From NCBI GenBank assembly GCA_003485185.1, contig DNAS01000050.1, positions 1,172 through 14,784 on the forward strand: DNA of 13,613 bases. The letters run 5' to 3'. This document shows positions 5,642 to 12,662 of the stretch, one piece after another (within the stretch, counting starts at the first letter, position 1; every line of letters begins with the position of its first letter). The notes below the pieces were generated by a model, which saw only the letters and a program-made list of their open reading frames with translations, made no database searches and was not told where the DNA came from. A program made the position numbers and the translations under genes. The stretch comes from Phycisphaerales bacterium. Lineage in GTDB: Bacteria > Planctomycetota > Phycisphaerae > SM23-33.

Positions 5642-7065
5642 TCCGGCGGCTCGTCTCGGGGGGCGTCCGGACCGCGGTCCCTCTTCAACTGGCGGATCTT
5701 GTTCCGCAGCGTGTTGCGGTGCAGCCCCAGGTAGGCCGCCGCTTCCGACTGATTCCCCCGGTGTCGTTTCATGGCGTAGTCGATCAAGGCGCGTTCGACC
5801 TCTTCCAGCGTGCGGCTGTGCCGCCCAGCGGTCGATGGCGCGCGGGTCGCGTAATCGACTACCACCCGATGCAGCATGTCCTCGCGGCGTTCCCGCTCCG
5901 GCAGAGCGAACCGGACGGAACCCGGGAGATCTTCTGCAAGGATGGCCCGGGCGGGGGCGATCGCGGCCGCGTGCTCGATGGCGTTCTTCAATTCCCGCAC
6001 GTTTCCCGGCCAAGGATGATTCACCAGGGCTTCCATCGCGCCGGGGCTCAAGGACTTGGGAGGAACGGTCTCCCCGGTCGTCGACTGGAGAAAATGCTCC
6101 GCCAGCAAGGGGATGTCGCCCTTCCGCTCCCGCAGGGAGGGCAACGAAATGTGCAACACGGCCAGGCGGTAGTAGAGGTCCTGGCGAAACCGCCCCTGCC
6201 GCACCTCGTCGGCGAGATTCTTGTTGGTCGCCGCCAGGATCCGCACGTCCAGGCGGACCGGGCGGGAACCCCCGACACGCTCGACGACGCCCGTGTCCAG
6301 CACGCGCAGGAGCTTGACCTGCACGTCGAGGGGAAGCTCGCCGATTTCGTCCAGCAGGAGGCAGCCTCCGTTGGCTGATTCGAACTTGCCCGCGCGGTCC
6401 GCCTCGGCGCCGGTGAAGGCGCCGCGGACGTGCCCGAACAGTTCGCTCTCGATCAGGCTGCCCGGGATCGCGCCGCAGTTGATGGCCACGAAGGGCCCGT
6501 CGCGCCGGGGGCTGAACTGGTGGATGGCCCTCGCCACCAGTTCCTTTCCCGTGCCCGTCTCGCCCTGGATCAGGACGGGCGAACCCGACGCGGTCGCCCG
6601 CGCGATGAGCTTGTACACCTCCTGCATCGGCGGCGAATTGCCGATCAACGTGCCGCGACTTTCCCGCGCGGAACCCGCCTCCGACGCGCCGCCCGCGGAG
6701 CGGGTCTCCCGGATTCGATTCGCCAGCGCCAACGCCTTGTCCAGGTCCAGCGGCTTGACCAGGTAGTCGTACGCCTTGCCCTGAATGGCGCGGACGACCG
6801 TGTCCAGGCCCCCGTAGGCCGTGATGACGACCACGTCGGCCTGGTGGGCGGTCAGTTCCCCCAGCAGGTCCAGGCCGCTGCGGTCCGGAAGCCGCACGTC
6901 CAGAAAGACGACGCAGGCGGGGCTCTGGAGATATGTCGCCAATCCTTCGCCGGCGGTGGCGGCGGTGAGCACCCGCCAGCCGCGATCCTCGAAGAACCGC
7001 CGGAACGCCAGGCAGATCGAATCTTCGTCGTCGATGACCAGGATGGACTTGTCGTTGTTCTTCAT
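5632..7065 (-). CDS. Sigma-54-dependent response regulator, NtrC family
   Basis: 477 residues with the full NtrC layout. The receiver domain (5-118) has Asp12/Asp13, phospho-acceptor Asp56, Thr82 and Lys104. The AAA+ domain (about 140-380) has Walker A GETGTGKE 168-175, the sigma-54 contact motif GAFTGA 215-220, Walker B LLLDE 236-240, the RFRQDLYYRL segment and WPGNVREL 352-359. A Fis-type helix-turn-helix (437-460) ends it. Every residue needed to remodel sigma-54 polymerase is present. ATG 7065 overlaps the stop of the histidine kinase as ATGA, so the two are translationally coupled; AGGAAA stands about 10 nt upstream. The likely targets are the two -24/-12 promoters in the intergenic region at 8499-8901. 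The arrangement recalls the PrsK/PrsR systems that control PEP-CTERM genes, but this sensor is built differently. Confidence 0.95.
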   Translation of the reverse strand: MKNNDKSILVIDDEDSICLAFRRFFEDRGWRVLTAATAGEGLATYLQSPACVVFLDVRLPDRSGLDLLGELTAHQADVVVITAYGGLDTVVRAIQGKAYDYLVKPLDLDKALALANRIRETRSAGGASEAGSARESRGTLIGNSPPMQEVYKLIARATASGSPVLIQGETGTGKELVARAIHQFSPRRDGPFVAINCGAIPGSLIESELFGHVRGAFTGAEADRAGKFESANGGCLLLDEIGELPLDVQVKLLRVLDTGVVERVGGSRPVRLDVRILAATNKNLADEVRQGRFRQDLYYRLAVLHISLPSLRERKGDIPLLAEHFLQSTTGETVPPKSLSPGAMEALVNHPWPGNVRELKNAIEHAAAIAPARAILAEDLPGSVRFALPERERREDMLHRVVVDYATRAPSTAGRHSRTLEEVERALIDYAMKRHRGNQSEAAAYLGLHRNTLRNKIRQLKRDRGPDAPRDEPPEGR

Positions 7066-8498
7066 GACGGTTCGTTTCCTGCCGGTTCGGCTTGGCGCTT
7101 CGCGTTTTCCGTTTGAATCGGCAGTTCAAACCAGAATATCGCCCCGCCCGGGCTGCTGTCATATCCAATGTGCCCGCCGTGACGATCGATGATCTGCCTG
7201 GAAAGATACAACCCCAACCCCACCCCGTTGGATTTCCCAGACGAAAATGCCTCGAAAAGATTCCCATCGCGAACCTGAACCCCCTTGCCGGTATCCGCAA
7301 TCGAAAAGCGAATCCCCGTCGGGGCGGATTGAATGCGCAACGTCATGGTTCCGCCGCCGGGCATCGCCTCGACGGCGTTGACCATGAGGTTCATCATCAC
7401 CTGGCGAACCTGGTTGGCGTCGGCAAGGACCGACGGTTCTTCCGCGGGAAAGTGCCGCTCCACCGCGACCCGCGCGTGGCGGCACCGGCCGGAGAGGATC
7501 GTCAACACGCTCTCGGCCAGGCCGGACAGCTTCGTCGGCGCCGTGGAAGGCTCGCGGGAAAGCGGTCCGTCGCCCGGCGCGAGCGTCATCAGTTCGTTGA
7601 GATAGAGGCCCATGCGGTCGATTTCCCGAAGGATCGCGTCGATGCCGGGATCGTCTTTCAGGTCCGCGCGGTCCTTGAGGACGCGCACGTTCATCTTGAT
7701 CCCACTGAGGGGGTTCCGCAGCTCGTGGGCGACGCTCAGGCAGATTTTTCCCAACGTCGCCAGGCGCTCGCTCTCGGCCACGCGCAAGCGGGCGGCGCCG
7801 AGGCGATCCAGCAGTTCGTGGAAGGACCGCGTCAGGCGGGAGATTTCCTTTGGGCCTCGCCTCGCCGCAAGCGCGCGTTCGGCCGGATCGGACGGGCCTT
7901 GCGCGTCGGTCAACCGATCCATTTCGTTCGCCAGCCTCCGGATCGGGCGGGTGATCGAAAAGGACAGCAGCATGGCGATCAGCGTGGCCGCTCCCGCAGC
8001 CGGCCAGAGGACCCGGGCAACGCTGGCCCGCGCCCGCTGCCTGGCCTGCTGAAACTGGGCGTCCGGAACCAGCATGTAGAGACGGCCCTGGGAGGCGCGC
8101 GGCGCACGGACATCTGCCGCATCGACGGACGCCGAATCGAATCGGTATCTCTGCCCGCCCAGGAACACCACGCCCGACGTCCCGAGATCGGCTGCCTTGC
8201 GCTGAAAATCCTCCGTCAGGGGATCCGACAGGCTCGATCCGGCGATATGGGTGGGATTCTCTTCCGCGGCAATCCACTCGGCATGGAACAGCTCCCGAAG
8301 GTACCCCATCATGGCGTTGCTCTTCGGATAGCTCCGGCCCCTCAGGAAGCCCGAGGCGCTGCCGACCATCTCCTTGACGAATCGCTCTTCCACCACCCGC
8401 CCGGCGACGTCCTGCGCGATCCAGCCCAGGAGAATCGACAGGCCGATCACGAAGACGTTCAACGCGAGGATGGTCCGAAGCCTGATCGACAATCGCAT
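7062..8498 (-). CDS. Membrane sensor histidine kinase paired with the NtrC-type regulator
   Basis: 478 residues from ATG 8498. Membrane segments at about 9-28 and 163-182 bracket a roughly 130-residue extracytoplasmic sensor of no recognised family. A HAMP-like region follows (SITRPIRRLANEMDRL, 181-196). The HisKA H-box SVAHELRNPLSGIK has phospho-acceptor His258. The ATPase domain has its N-box around QVMMNLMVNAVEAMPGG (Asn374), G1 DTGKGV and G2 GVGLGL. The kinase should autophosphorylate and pass phosphate to Asp56 of the regulator, with which it overlaps by four bases. The frame is open up to 8909, but ATG 8498 is supported by GAGAGG seven bases upstream, by the first membrane helix, and by a sigma-54 promoter (8551-8567) that would lie inside any longer version. 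That promoter suggests positive autoregulation. Confidence 0.94.
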   Translation of the reverse strand: MRLSIRLRTILALNVFVIGLSILLGWIAQDVAGRVVEERFVKEMVGSASGFLRGRSYPKSNAMMGYLRELFHAEWIAAEENPTHIAGSSLSDPLTEDFQRKAADLGTSGVVFLGGQRYRFDSASVDAADVRAPRASQGRLYMLVPDAQFQQARQRARASVARVLWPAAGAATLIAMLLSFSITRPIRRLANEMDRLTDAQGPSDPAERALAARRGPKEISRLTRSFHELLDRLGAARLRVAESERLATLGKICLSVAHELRNPLSGIKMNVRVLKDRADLKDDPGIDAILREIDRMGLYLNELMTLAPGDGPLSREPSTAPTKLSGLAESVLTILSGRCRHARVAVERHFPAEEPSVLADANQVRQVMMNLMVNAVEAMPGGGTMTLRIQSAPTGIRFSIADTGKGVQVRDGNLFEAFSSGKSNGVGLGLYLSRQIIDRHGGHIGYDSSPGGAIFWFELPIQTENAKRQAEPAGNEPS

Positions 8499-8550
8499 GT
8501 CCCGCCTCTCTTGCCCAGCCAGCCGTCCATGAGACGGCGACTTCTTCTGT

Positions 8551-8567
8551 TGCATCTTCCGTGCCAA
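8551..8567 (-). promoter_or_regulatory. Sigma-54 (-24/-12) promoter of the histidine kinase operon
   Basis: The minus strand reads TTGGCACGGAAGATGCA. GG and GC elements are separated by exactly 10 nt, as sigma-54 requires. The only departure from the TTGGCAC-N5-TTGCA consensus is A for the first T of the -12 box. The start point would be near 8540, about 42 nt before ATG 8498. It shares 13 of 15 bases with the divergent promoter at 8840. Confidence 0.75.
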
Positions 8568-8796
8568 CCCGCAACGCAACCTGCGACGGCTGGAAAATCC
8601 GCAGTTCCTGCTTCCGCCCCACCGGATCCGGGCCAGCAGAAACCCCCCGGTAGCCCGAGTATACAGGGCGCGGCGCCGGTTCTCCAACCTGTCGATTGCA
8701 CAGCCACGCGCCACCGAAGAACACGAATTGTGCACGGGCGGACGACATGAACCGGACTCGACAGCGTGGCGCAGCGGCAAATCGCCCCAAAAGCCT

Positions 8797-8829
8797 CCGT
8801 TGGGGGCGTGTCTCGTCCCACACGAACGG
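8797..8829. promoter_or_regulatory. Bulged inverted repeat just upstream of the prepilin sigma-54 promoter (candidate enhancer or operator)
   Basis: CCGTT (8797-8801) pairs with AACGG (8825-8829), and CGTGT (8807-8811) with ACACG (8820-8824). A GGGGG bulge lies on one side and the loop is eight bases. It ends 10 bases before the -24 box. NtrC-type activators usually bind dyads further upstream, so this may be another kind of site or chance. Confidence 0.3.
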
Positions 8830-8839
8830 ATGTCCGCGA

Positions 8840-8855
8840 TGGCACAGAAGTTGCT
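8840..8855 (+). promoter_or_regulatory. Sigma-54 (-24/-12) promoter of the first prepilin gene
   Basis: TGGCAC, five bases (AGAAG), then TTGCT matches the sigma-54 consensus closely, with GG and GC exactly 10 nt apart. Transcription should start near 8866, 36 nt before ATG 8902. Its position inside the longer open frame (from 8728) argues for the 8902 start. Confidence 0.8.
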
Positions 8856-8901
8856 TTCCTTCCCTAGCCGGCCGGACCGGCGAAAGGAGAGTTCGCAATC
8901 G

Positions 8902-9831
8902 ATGTCCACGAAAGACTTCCCTCACGCAACGAGACGGATCAGAAACTCGTCGCCGCGCGGCTTCACCTTGATCGAGCTGTTGGTGGTCATCGCCATCATC
9001 GCGTTGTTGGTGTCGATCCTCCTGCCCTCGCTGGGAGCCGCCCGCGAATTGGCCAGAGCCACCGTCTGCAAGGCGAACCTGAAGAACCTTGGCCTGGGCC
9101 TGGCAATCTACCAGTCGCAAAACAATGATTACGTCGTGCCGTCCTACAACATGACGGGCATCCTGGGCGGGTCGGACGTCCCCTTGGACGGATGGGCGCC
9201 CATCCTCGACCGCGACAAGGTCGTCCCCGGCAATCGGGAAAACGTCGGAAGCCTGTTCGTCTGCCCCAGCATGCTGGACGTGGAAGGAATGAAGGACGGC
9301 CAGACGGGAACCGACCCCCGTAATCCACAGGGCTGGATGGACTGGCCCAATCTCCGCCTGGGAACCGCCAGTGTGCCGACCACGATCCCCGACCGCGGAT
9401 TCACGCGGATCCTTCGAACGGGATACTGGATCAACGCGGACAATCCGATCGGGGGGACGGTGGCCGTCGAAAACGAAGTCTATTACACCCTGTCGGCAGG
9501 TTACGGTCCCGGCAGCAACGGCGTTTCCATGCGCCTGACCCGTGGAACCGCCTTCCAGTGCCCCAGCAACCTGATTGCCCTTTCCGACGGCGTCTACGCC
9601 GGCCGGCAGCGGGACGTCCGGATCGGAACCAAAAACTGTCGCATCGGATACAGGCATCCCGGCGAGGTCGCCACGGCGAACCTGGCGTTTGCGGACGGAC
9701 ACGCCGGAAGCATTCCCGGGGACCAGTTCCCCCGCGGTTTGGGCGGCACGGCCAGCCTGGAGGAATTGCGGCAGGAAAACGCAGGGGCTGCGACCGTCTT
9801 CGCGGATCCGGATAAGGCCTTGAGATCATAA
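8902..9831 (+). CDS. Type II-secretion-like prepilin with DUF1559-style C-terminal H...DG motif
   Basis: 309 residues. A basic 20-residue leader ends in RG, followed by FTLIELLVVIAIIALLVSIL with the invariant Glu at +5. A prepilin peptidase would cut between Gly20 and Phe21 and methylate Phe21. The rest is a globular domain ending in YRHPG...NLAFADGHA, like the H-x-DG signature of the pseudopilins found in large numbers in Planctomycetota. ATG 8902 has AGGAG at 8885-8889, a 12-nt gap. The sigma-54 promoter at 8840 supports this start over the longer frame from 8728. The gene is divergent from the histidine kinase and is probably controlled by that two-component system. Such proteins may form pseudopili or extracellular assemblies; the exact role is unknown. 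Confidence 0.9.
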   Translation: MSTKDFPHATRRIRNSSPRGFTLIELLVVIAIIALLVSILLPSLGAARELARATVCKANLKNLGLGLAIYQSQNNDYVVPSYNMTGILGGSDVPLDGWAPILDRDKVVPGNRENVGSLFVCPSMLDVEGMKDGQTGTDPRNPQGWMDWPNLRLGTASVPTTIPDRGFTRILRTGYWINADNPIGGTVAVENEVYYTLSAGYGPGSNGVSMRLTRGTAFQCPSNLIALSDGVYAGRQRDVRIGTKNCRIGYRHPGEVATANLAFADGHAGSIPGDQFPRGLGGTASLEELRQENAGAATVFADPDKALRS

Positions 9832-9871
9832 CCGCTGACTCAAATCCACTTTTAATTCTCGCTGGGGGCGT

Positions 9872-9915
9872 GGTTTGCAAAAATGAAGGGGAATACCCTA
9901 ATTTTGAACCAAACC
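9872..9915. terminator. AT-rich stem-loop after the prepilin gene, possible terminator
   Basis: GGTTTG (9872-9877) pairs with CAAACC (9910-9915), AAAAT (9880-9884) with ATTTT (9901-9905), and AGGG (9887-9890) with CCCT (9896-9899) around a GAATA loop, with small bulges. It lies 41 nt past the prepilin stop and just before the promoter at 9918. It has no clean T run after the stem, so termination is inferred from position. It could instead be an operator. Confidence 0.45.
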
Positions 9916-9917
9916 GC

Positions 9918-9946
9918 TTGACAAATCAGAAGTATTGTCATAAAAT
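9918..9946 (+). promoter_or_regulatory. Sigma-70 promoter of the GntR-type regulator gene
   Basis: TTGACA (9918-9923), a 17-nt spacer and TAAAAT (9941-9946) form a near-consensus promoter in AT-rich DNA that stands out from the GC-rich surroundings. The start point would be at about 9953, giving a leader of some 54 nt. Confidence 0.75.
9919..9940. promoter_or_regulatory. Inverted repeat filling the promoter spacer, candidate operator
   Basis: TGACAA (9919-9924) and TTGTCA (9935-9940) are perfect 6-bp arms 10 bases apart, lying between the -35 and -10 boxes. A weaker dyad, TTGGAC...GTCAA, follows at about 9955-9973 over the start point. A dimeric GntR-type regulator bound here would block its own promoter, so autorepression is the likely role. 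Confidence 0.5.
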
Positions 9947-10006
9947 ATCCATAGTTGGACAGTTTTTGGTCAATACGAGCCAAAGCATCTCTCGGGAGAT
10001 TTACGC

Positions 10007-11176
10007 ATGGCGTTGGTTGCCCACGGTGAGTTATTGAACGATTCTCCCCGCGCCAGGACGGTCCACGGGTTGCGTCAGTGCATCCTGGAAGGTCTCTTCC
10101 TGACCGGGGATCGTCTTCCGGCCGAGCAGAAGCTGGCCCGTCGTTTTCACGTCTCCCGGGGCACCGTCCGGGCGGCGCTGGAACGCCTGGAAGAAGAAGG
10201 CCTCATCAAGGGCCGCAAGAACTGCGGCTACACCATCGTTCACCAGTCCGCGGCCCGATCGGGGCTGATGGCCAGGACGGTCTCCCTGCTGACCAGTTTC
10301 AAGGAAGAGCCCAAACCGGGACTGTACTCGGCGAAGATGAAGGCCGTCGAGTCGGGCATTGCCGACGAGGTCCGCAAGACGGGCCTGAACCTCCTGACGC
10401 TGCACACAGGCGAGTTCGGACAGCACGGGGTGGACGGACTGCTGACCGACCGCCCGATGGGTCTGGTGGTCAGTTGCCTGCTGGAGGATCCCGGCCTGGA
10501 CCAGAGCGCGCTGCTGCGCCTGTCCGAGGCGAAGGTTCCGCTGGTGGTCCATTCGGACGCGCCGATGTTTTCGCGATACGACCGGGTGACCAGCGACCAC
10601 TACAGCGGCACGGCGGAGTTGGTTCGGCATCTGATTTCGCGGGGAAGGCGGCGGATTCTTCGGCTTTGGACCACCGACACCTACTGGATTGACGCCCACA
10701 ACCAGGCGTACGAGCAGGCGATGGCGGCCGCGGGCATCGAGCCCATTCCGGCGGTGTATGTTTCGGACATGCCCTTCCGCGCCGAGGAAAGCCGCGAAGC
10801 GTTCGCCGCGCGAACGCGACACCTGGCGGGCTATCTGGTGGAGCATTTCCAGGACGCGCGAAAGATCGACGCGATCATGGTGGCCACCGACTGCGAGGTG
10901 TTTCCCACCGCGGCGGCTTGCCGCCTCTTCGGCGCCGACCCCGCGGGCGACGTGGTTGTCGCCGGGTACGACAATTCCTGGGAGGACGCATTCGAACGCC
11001 AGTGGGAGCCTGCCGTCCCCGTCGCGACGGTGGAGAAGAACAACCACGGCATCGGCGAGGAACTGGTCCGGCTGCTGGTCGATCGCGTCGAGGGCCGGCT
11101 GGAAGAAACCGCCCAGCGACGCGTCGTCCCGCAGAAGCTGGTGGTCACCCAGGCGGAGGCAAGAGCAACGACATAA
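10007..11176 (+). CDS. Transcriptional regulator, GntR DNA-binding domain fused to a LacI-type sugar-binding domain
   Basis: 389 residues. Residues 15-80 form a GntR winged helix-turn-helix (RLPAEQKLARRFHVSRGTVR, then LEEEGLIKGRKNCGYTIV). Residues from about 92 to the end resemble the periplasmic-binding-protein fold of LacI/GalR regulators (SRYDRVTSDHYSGTAELVRH, VVVAGYDNSWEDAFE, and VEKNNHGIGEELVRLLVDRV near the end). This hybrid layout is known from AraR-like regulators and usually senses a sugar. ATG 10007 has GGGAG at 9994-9998, eight bases away. It has its own sigma-70 promoter and a dyad overlapping it, and the PEP-CTERM gene follows 69 nt after its stop in the same direction. It may control itself, the downstream surface-protein genes, or a carbohydrate locus beyond the window. 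The ligand is unknown. Confidence 0.92.
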   Translation: MALVAHGELLNDSPRARTVHGLRQCILEGLFLTGDRLPAEQKLARRFHVSRGTVRAALERLEEEGLIKGRKNCGYTIVHQSAARSGLMARTVSLLTSFKEEPKPGLYSAKMKAVESGIADEVRKTGLNLLTLHTGEFGQHGVDGLLTDRPMGLVVSCLLEDPGLDQSALLRLSEAKVPLVVHSDAPMFSRYDRVTSDHYSGTAELVRHLISRGRRRILRLWTTDTYWIDAHNQAYEQAMAAAGIEPIPAVYVSDMPFRAEESREAFAARTRHLAGYLVEHFQDARKIDAIMVATDCEVFPTAAACRLFGADPAGDVVVAGYDNSWEDAFERQWEPAVPVATVEKNNHGIGEELVRLLVDRVEGRLEETAQRRVVPQKLVVTQAEARATT

Positions 11177-11245
11177 GCTGGTCGCGTTTGATTTTCGCGT
11201 GCGCAAGGGAACGGAGAAACTTCGAGAAAGCACAGGAGAATGGAC

Positions 11246-12580
11246 ATGTCACTCTCAACGGAAAGGATGGCAACCATGGAAACAAGGACACTTCGACACA
11301 CGGCCGTGATGGTCCTGGCGATGCTCTTGGCGGCGACAGCGGCGCAGGCGTCCGTCTGGAGCGGCGGCAGCGCCAACTGGAGCAGCAACGGCGATCCGGG
11401 CTGGAACGGAACGGGCGTTCCGAACGCCGCCGGCGCGGTCGCCTCGTTCACCTCCGGAGGGACGACCACGCAGGATGTCAGCGGCGGCGTCACCGTCGGA
11501 ACCCTCTCGCTGAGCGGTTCGCCCACCTCCGACAGATCGATTGCCCCCACCCAGGGGCTCACATTCAACCAGGACGGGGCGGGCGCGGGATACGCGATCC
11601 TCAGCAACAGTTCGTCGAAACGCCTTAGCCTTAGCACCGCGGGCCCGGTCACGCTGGCGGACGACCTGCTGATCACCAACACCGTCACCGGCACCGGCTC
11701 GTACTCGATCTCGATTACCTCGACCATCGGCGGGACCGGGAACCTCACGTTCTCCAACGTGAGCAACGACACCGCGGCCAGGCCGATTTCCCTCGGCGCC
11801 AACAACAACTTCACCGGCAGCGTCCTGATCCAGAAGGGCGCGGTGACGCTGGCGAACCCGGGGTTCGGCGGCGTGGGGAACGCCGTGACGCTGGGCAGCT
11901 CGGGCAACGGCTCCGCCACGCTGGTCACGACAGGCAGCGTGACCTCGCTGCCGAACAACATCACCGTCGCCTCCGGAACGGGCGGGACGCTCCTCCTCGG
12001 TTCGACCCACACGGGAACGACCACCTCCACGTACAGCGGAACGATCACGCTGAACGACAACCTGAGCATCACCAGCGTCAAGGACGTCGGCGGAACCGTG
12101 GCGTTCACCAACGTCATTTCCGGCGCGGGCGCGGTGACCAAGGTCGGCAGCGGTTCGGTGACGTTTTCCGCCGCCAACACCTACACCGGGAACACCACGG
12201 TGAGCGAAGGCACTTTGAACCTCGCCGCTACGGGCGAACTCCGCTTCAAGATTCAGAACGCCAATGCCTCCAGCCAGCTCCTCGGCAGCGGCACGGCGAA
12301 TCTTGACGGCCTGTTCCGCCTGGACGTCAGCGCCCTGACGGACGCCGCGGGCACGTGGAACCTCGTGAACGTCGGGACCCTGACGGAGACGTTCGGCGGC
12401 ACGTTCAACCTGGCCTTCGTCGGCGGGGCGACGTTCACCAACCAGGGTGGAGGCACCTACACCAGCGGAAACTGGACCTTCACCACCTCCGACGGCAACC
12501 TGACGCTGATCCCCGAGCCGGCCACGATGGCCCTGCTGGCGCTCGGCGGATGCACGATTCTGGTTCGCCGCCGCCAGTGA
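11246..12580 (+). CDS. Secreted PEP-CTERM protein with autotransporter-associated beta-strand repeats
   Basis: 444 residues. A Sec signal peptide (hydrophobic core about 20-32, likely cut after AQA at 35) is followed by a Gly/Ser/Thr/Asn-rich region. Near 293-326, GAGAVTKVGSGSVTFSAANT and the YTGNTTVSEGTLNL that follows are a classic passenger-associated beta-strand repeat; weaker repeats precede it (NNNFTGSVLIQKGAVTLANP). The C-terminus has a PEP-CTERM sorting signal: IPEPATM, a short hydrophobic helix, then RRRQ. Exosortase should remove that tail and release or anchor the protein at the envelope. No outer-membrane beta-barrel is present, so it is not a true autotransporter. ATG 11246 has AGGAG seven bases upstream; ATG 11276 (AAAGGA, eight bases) is equally good and gives a shorter signal peptide. 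It may be co-transcribed with the regulator 69 nt upstream. Confidence 0.92.
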   Translation: MSLSTERMATMETRTLRHTAVMVLAMLLAATAAQASVWSGGSANWSSNGDPGWNGTGVPNAAGAVASFTSGGTTTQDVSGGVTVGTLSLSGSPTSDRSIAPTQGLTFNQDGAGAGYAILSNSSSKRLSLSTAGPVTLADDLLITNTVTGTGSYSISITSTIGGTGNLTFSNVSNDTAARPISLGANNNFTGSVLIQKGAVTLANPGFGGVGNAVTLGSSGNGSATLVTTGSVTSLPNNITVASGTGGTLLLGSTHTGTTTSTYSGTITLNDNLSITSVKDVGGTVAFTNVISGAGAVTKVGSGSVTFSAANTYTGNTTVSEGTLNLAATGELRFKIQNANASSQLLGSGTANLDGLFRLDVSALTDAAGTWNLVNVGTLTETFGGTFNLAFVGGATFTNQGGGTYTSGNWTFTTSDGNLTLIPEPATMALLALGGCTILVRRRQ

Positions 12581-12595
12581 GAGTCCTTTTCCTTT

Positions 12596-12616
12596 GTCAG
12601 GGGTCGCCGTCCTGAC
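12596..12616. terminator. Short stem-loop after the PEP-CTERM gene
   Basis: GTCAGG (12596-12601) pairs perfectly with CCTGAC (12611-12616) around a nine-base loop, 16 nt after the stop codon. There is no T run after it, so at most it is a weak or Rho-assisted terminator or an mRNA 3'-end stabiliser before the next prepilin gene. Confidence 0.3.
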
Positions 12617-12662
12617 CGGCGGCGGCTCCATTGTCGTGCCGGCTTCGAACGGAGCATGAGCC

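Larger units (their letters stand above)
8499..8901. other. Divergent regulatory region between the histidine kinase and prepilin genes
   Basis: These 403 bases hold no convincing gene. They contain two outward-facing sigma-54 promoters (8551-8567 minus, 8840-8855 plus), which leaves about 270 bases between them for enhancer sites. Dyads seen there are CTGCG 8581-8585 / CGCAG 8600-8604, TGCACA 8697-8702 / TGTGCA 8729-8734 and a bulged inverted repeat at 8797-8829. Which of these, if any, binds the response regulator cannot be told from sequence. Confidence 0.7.

Noticed and set aside
5417..7300. 627-codon minus-strand open frame over the response regulator
   Set aside because: It is in another frame of a gene with complete NtrC motifs and has no domain of its own.
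8728..8901. Upstream extension of the first prepilin to ATG 8728
   Set aside because: A sigma-54 promoter at 8840 lies inside it, the added residues show no leader features, and ATG 8902 has its own AGGAG.
8499..8909. Upstream extension of the histidine kinase to 8909
   Set aside because: It would contain the kinase's own sigma-54 promoter and put about 137 residues of low-quality sequence before the first membrane helix; ATG 8498 has a good ribosome binding site.
7159..9702. 847-codon minus-strand open frame spanning the histidine kinase, the divergent promoters and the first prepilin
   Set aside because: It overlaps two well-supported genes in other frames and runs through the regulatory region; its peptide is Arg/Gly/Pro-rich shadow sequence.
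11177..11245. Search for a sigma-54 or strong sigma-70 promoter before the PEP-CTERM gene
   Set aside because: No -24/-12 pair with correct spacing and no convincing -35/-10 pair was found; co-transcription with the regulator is simpler.
11360..12300. Possible DNA tandem repeats in the PEP-CTERM gene
   Set aside because: The similarity is at protein level (beta-strand repeats rich in Gly, Thr and Asn); no exact DNA repeat unit was seen.
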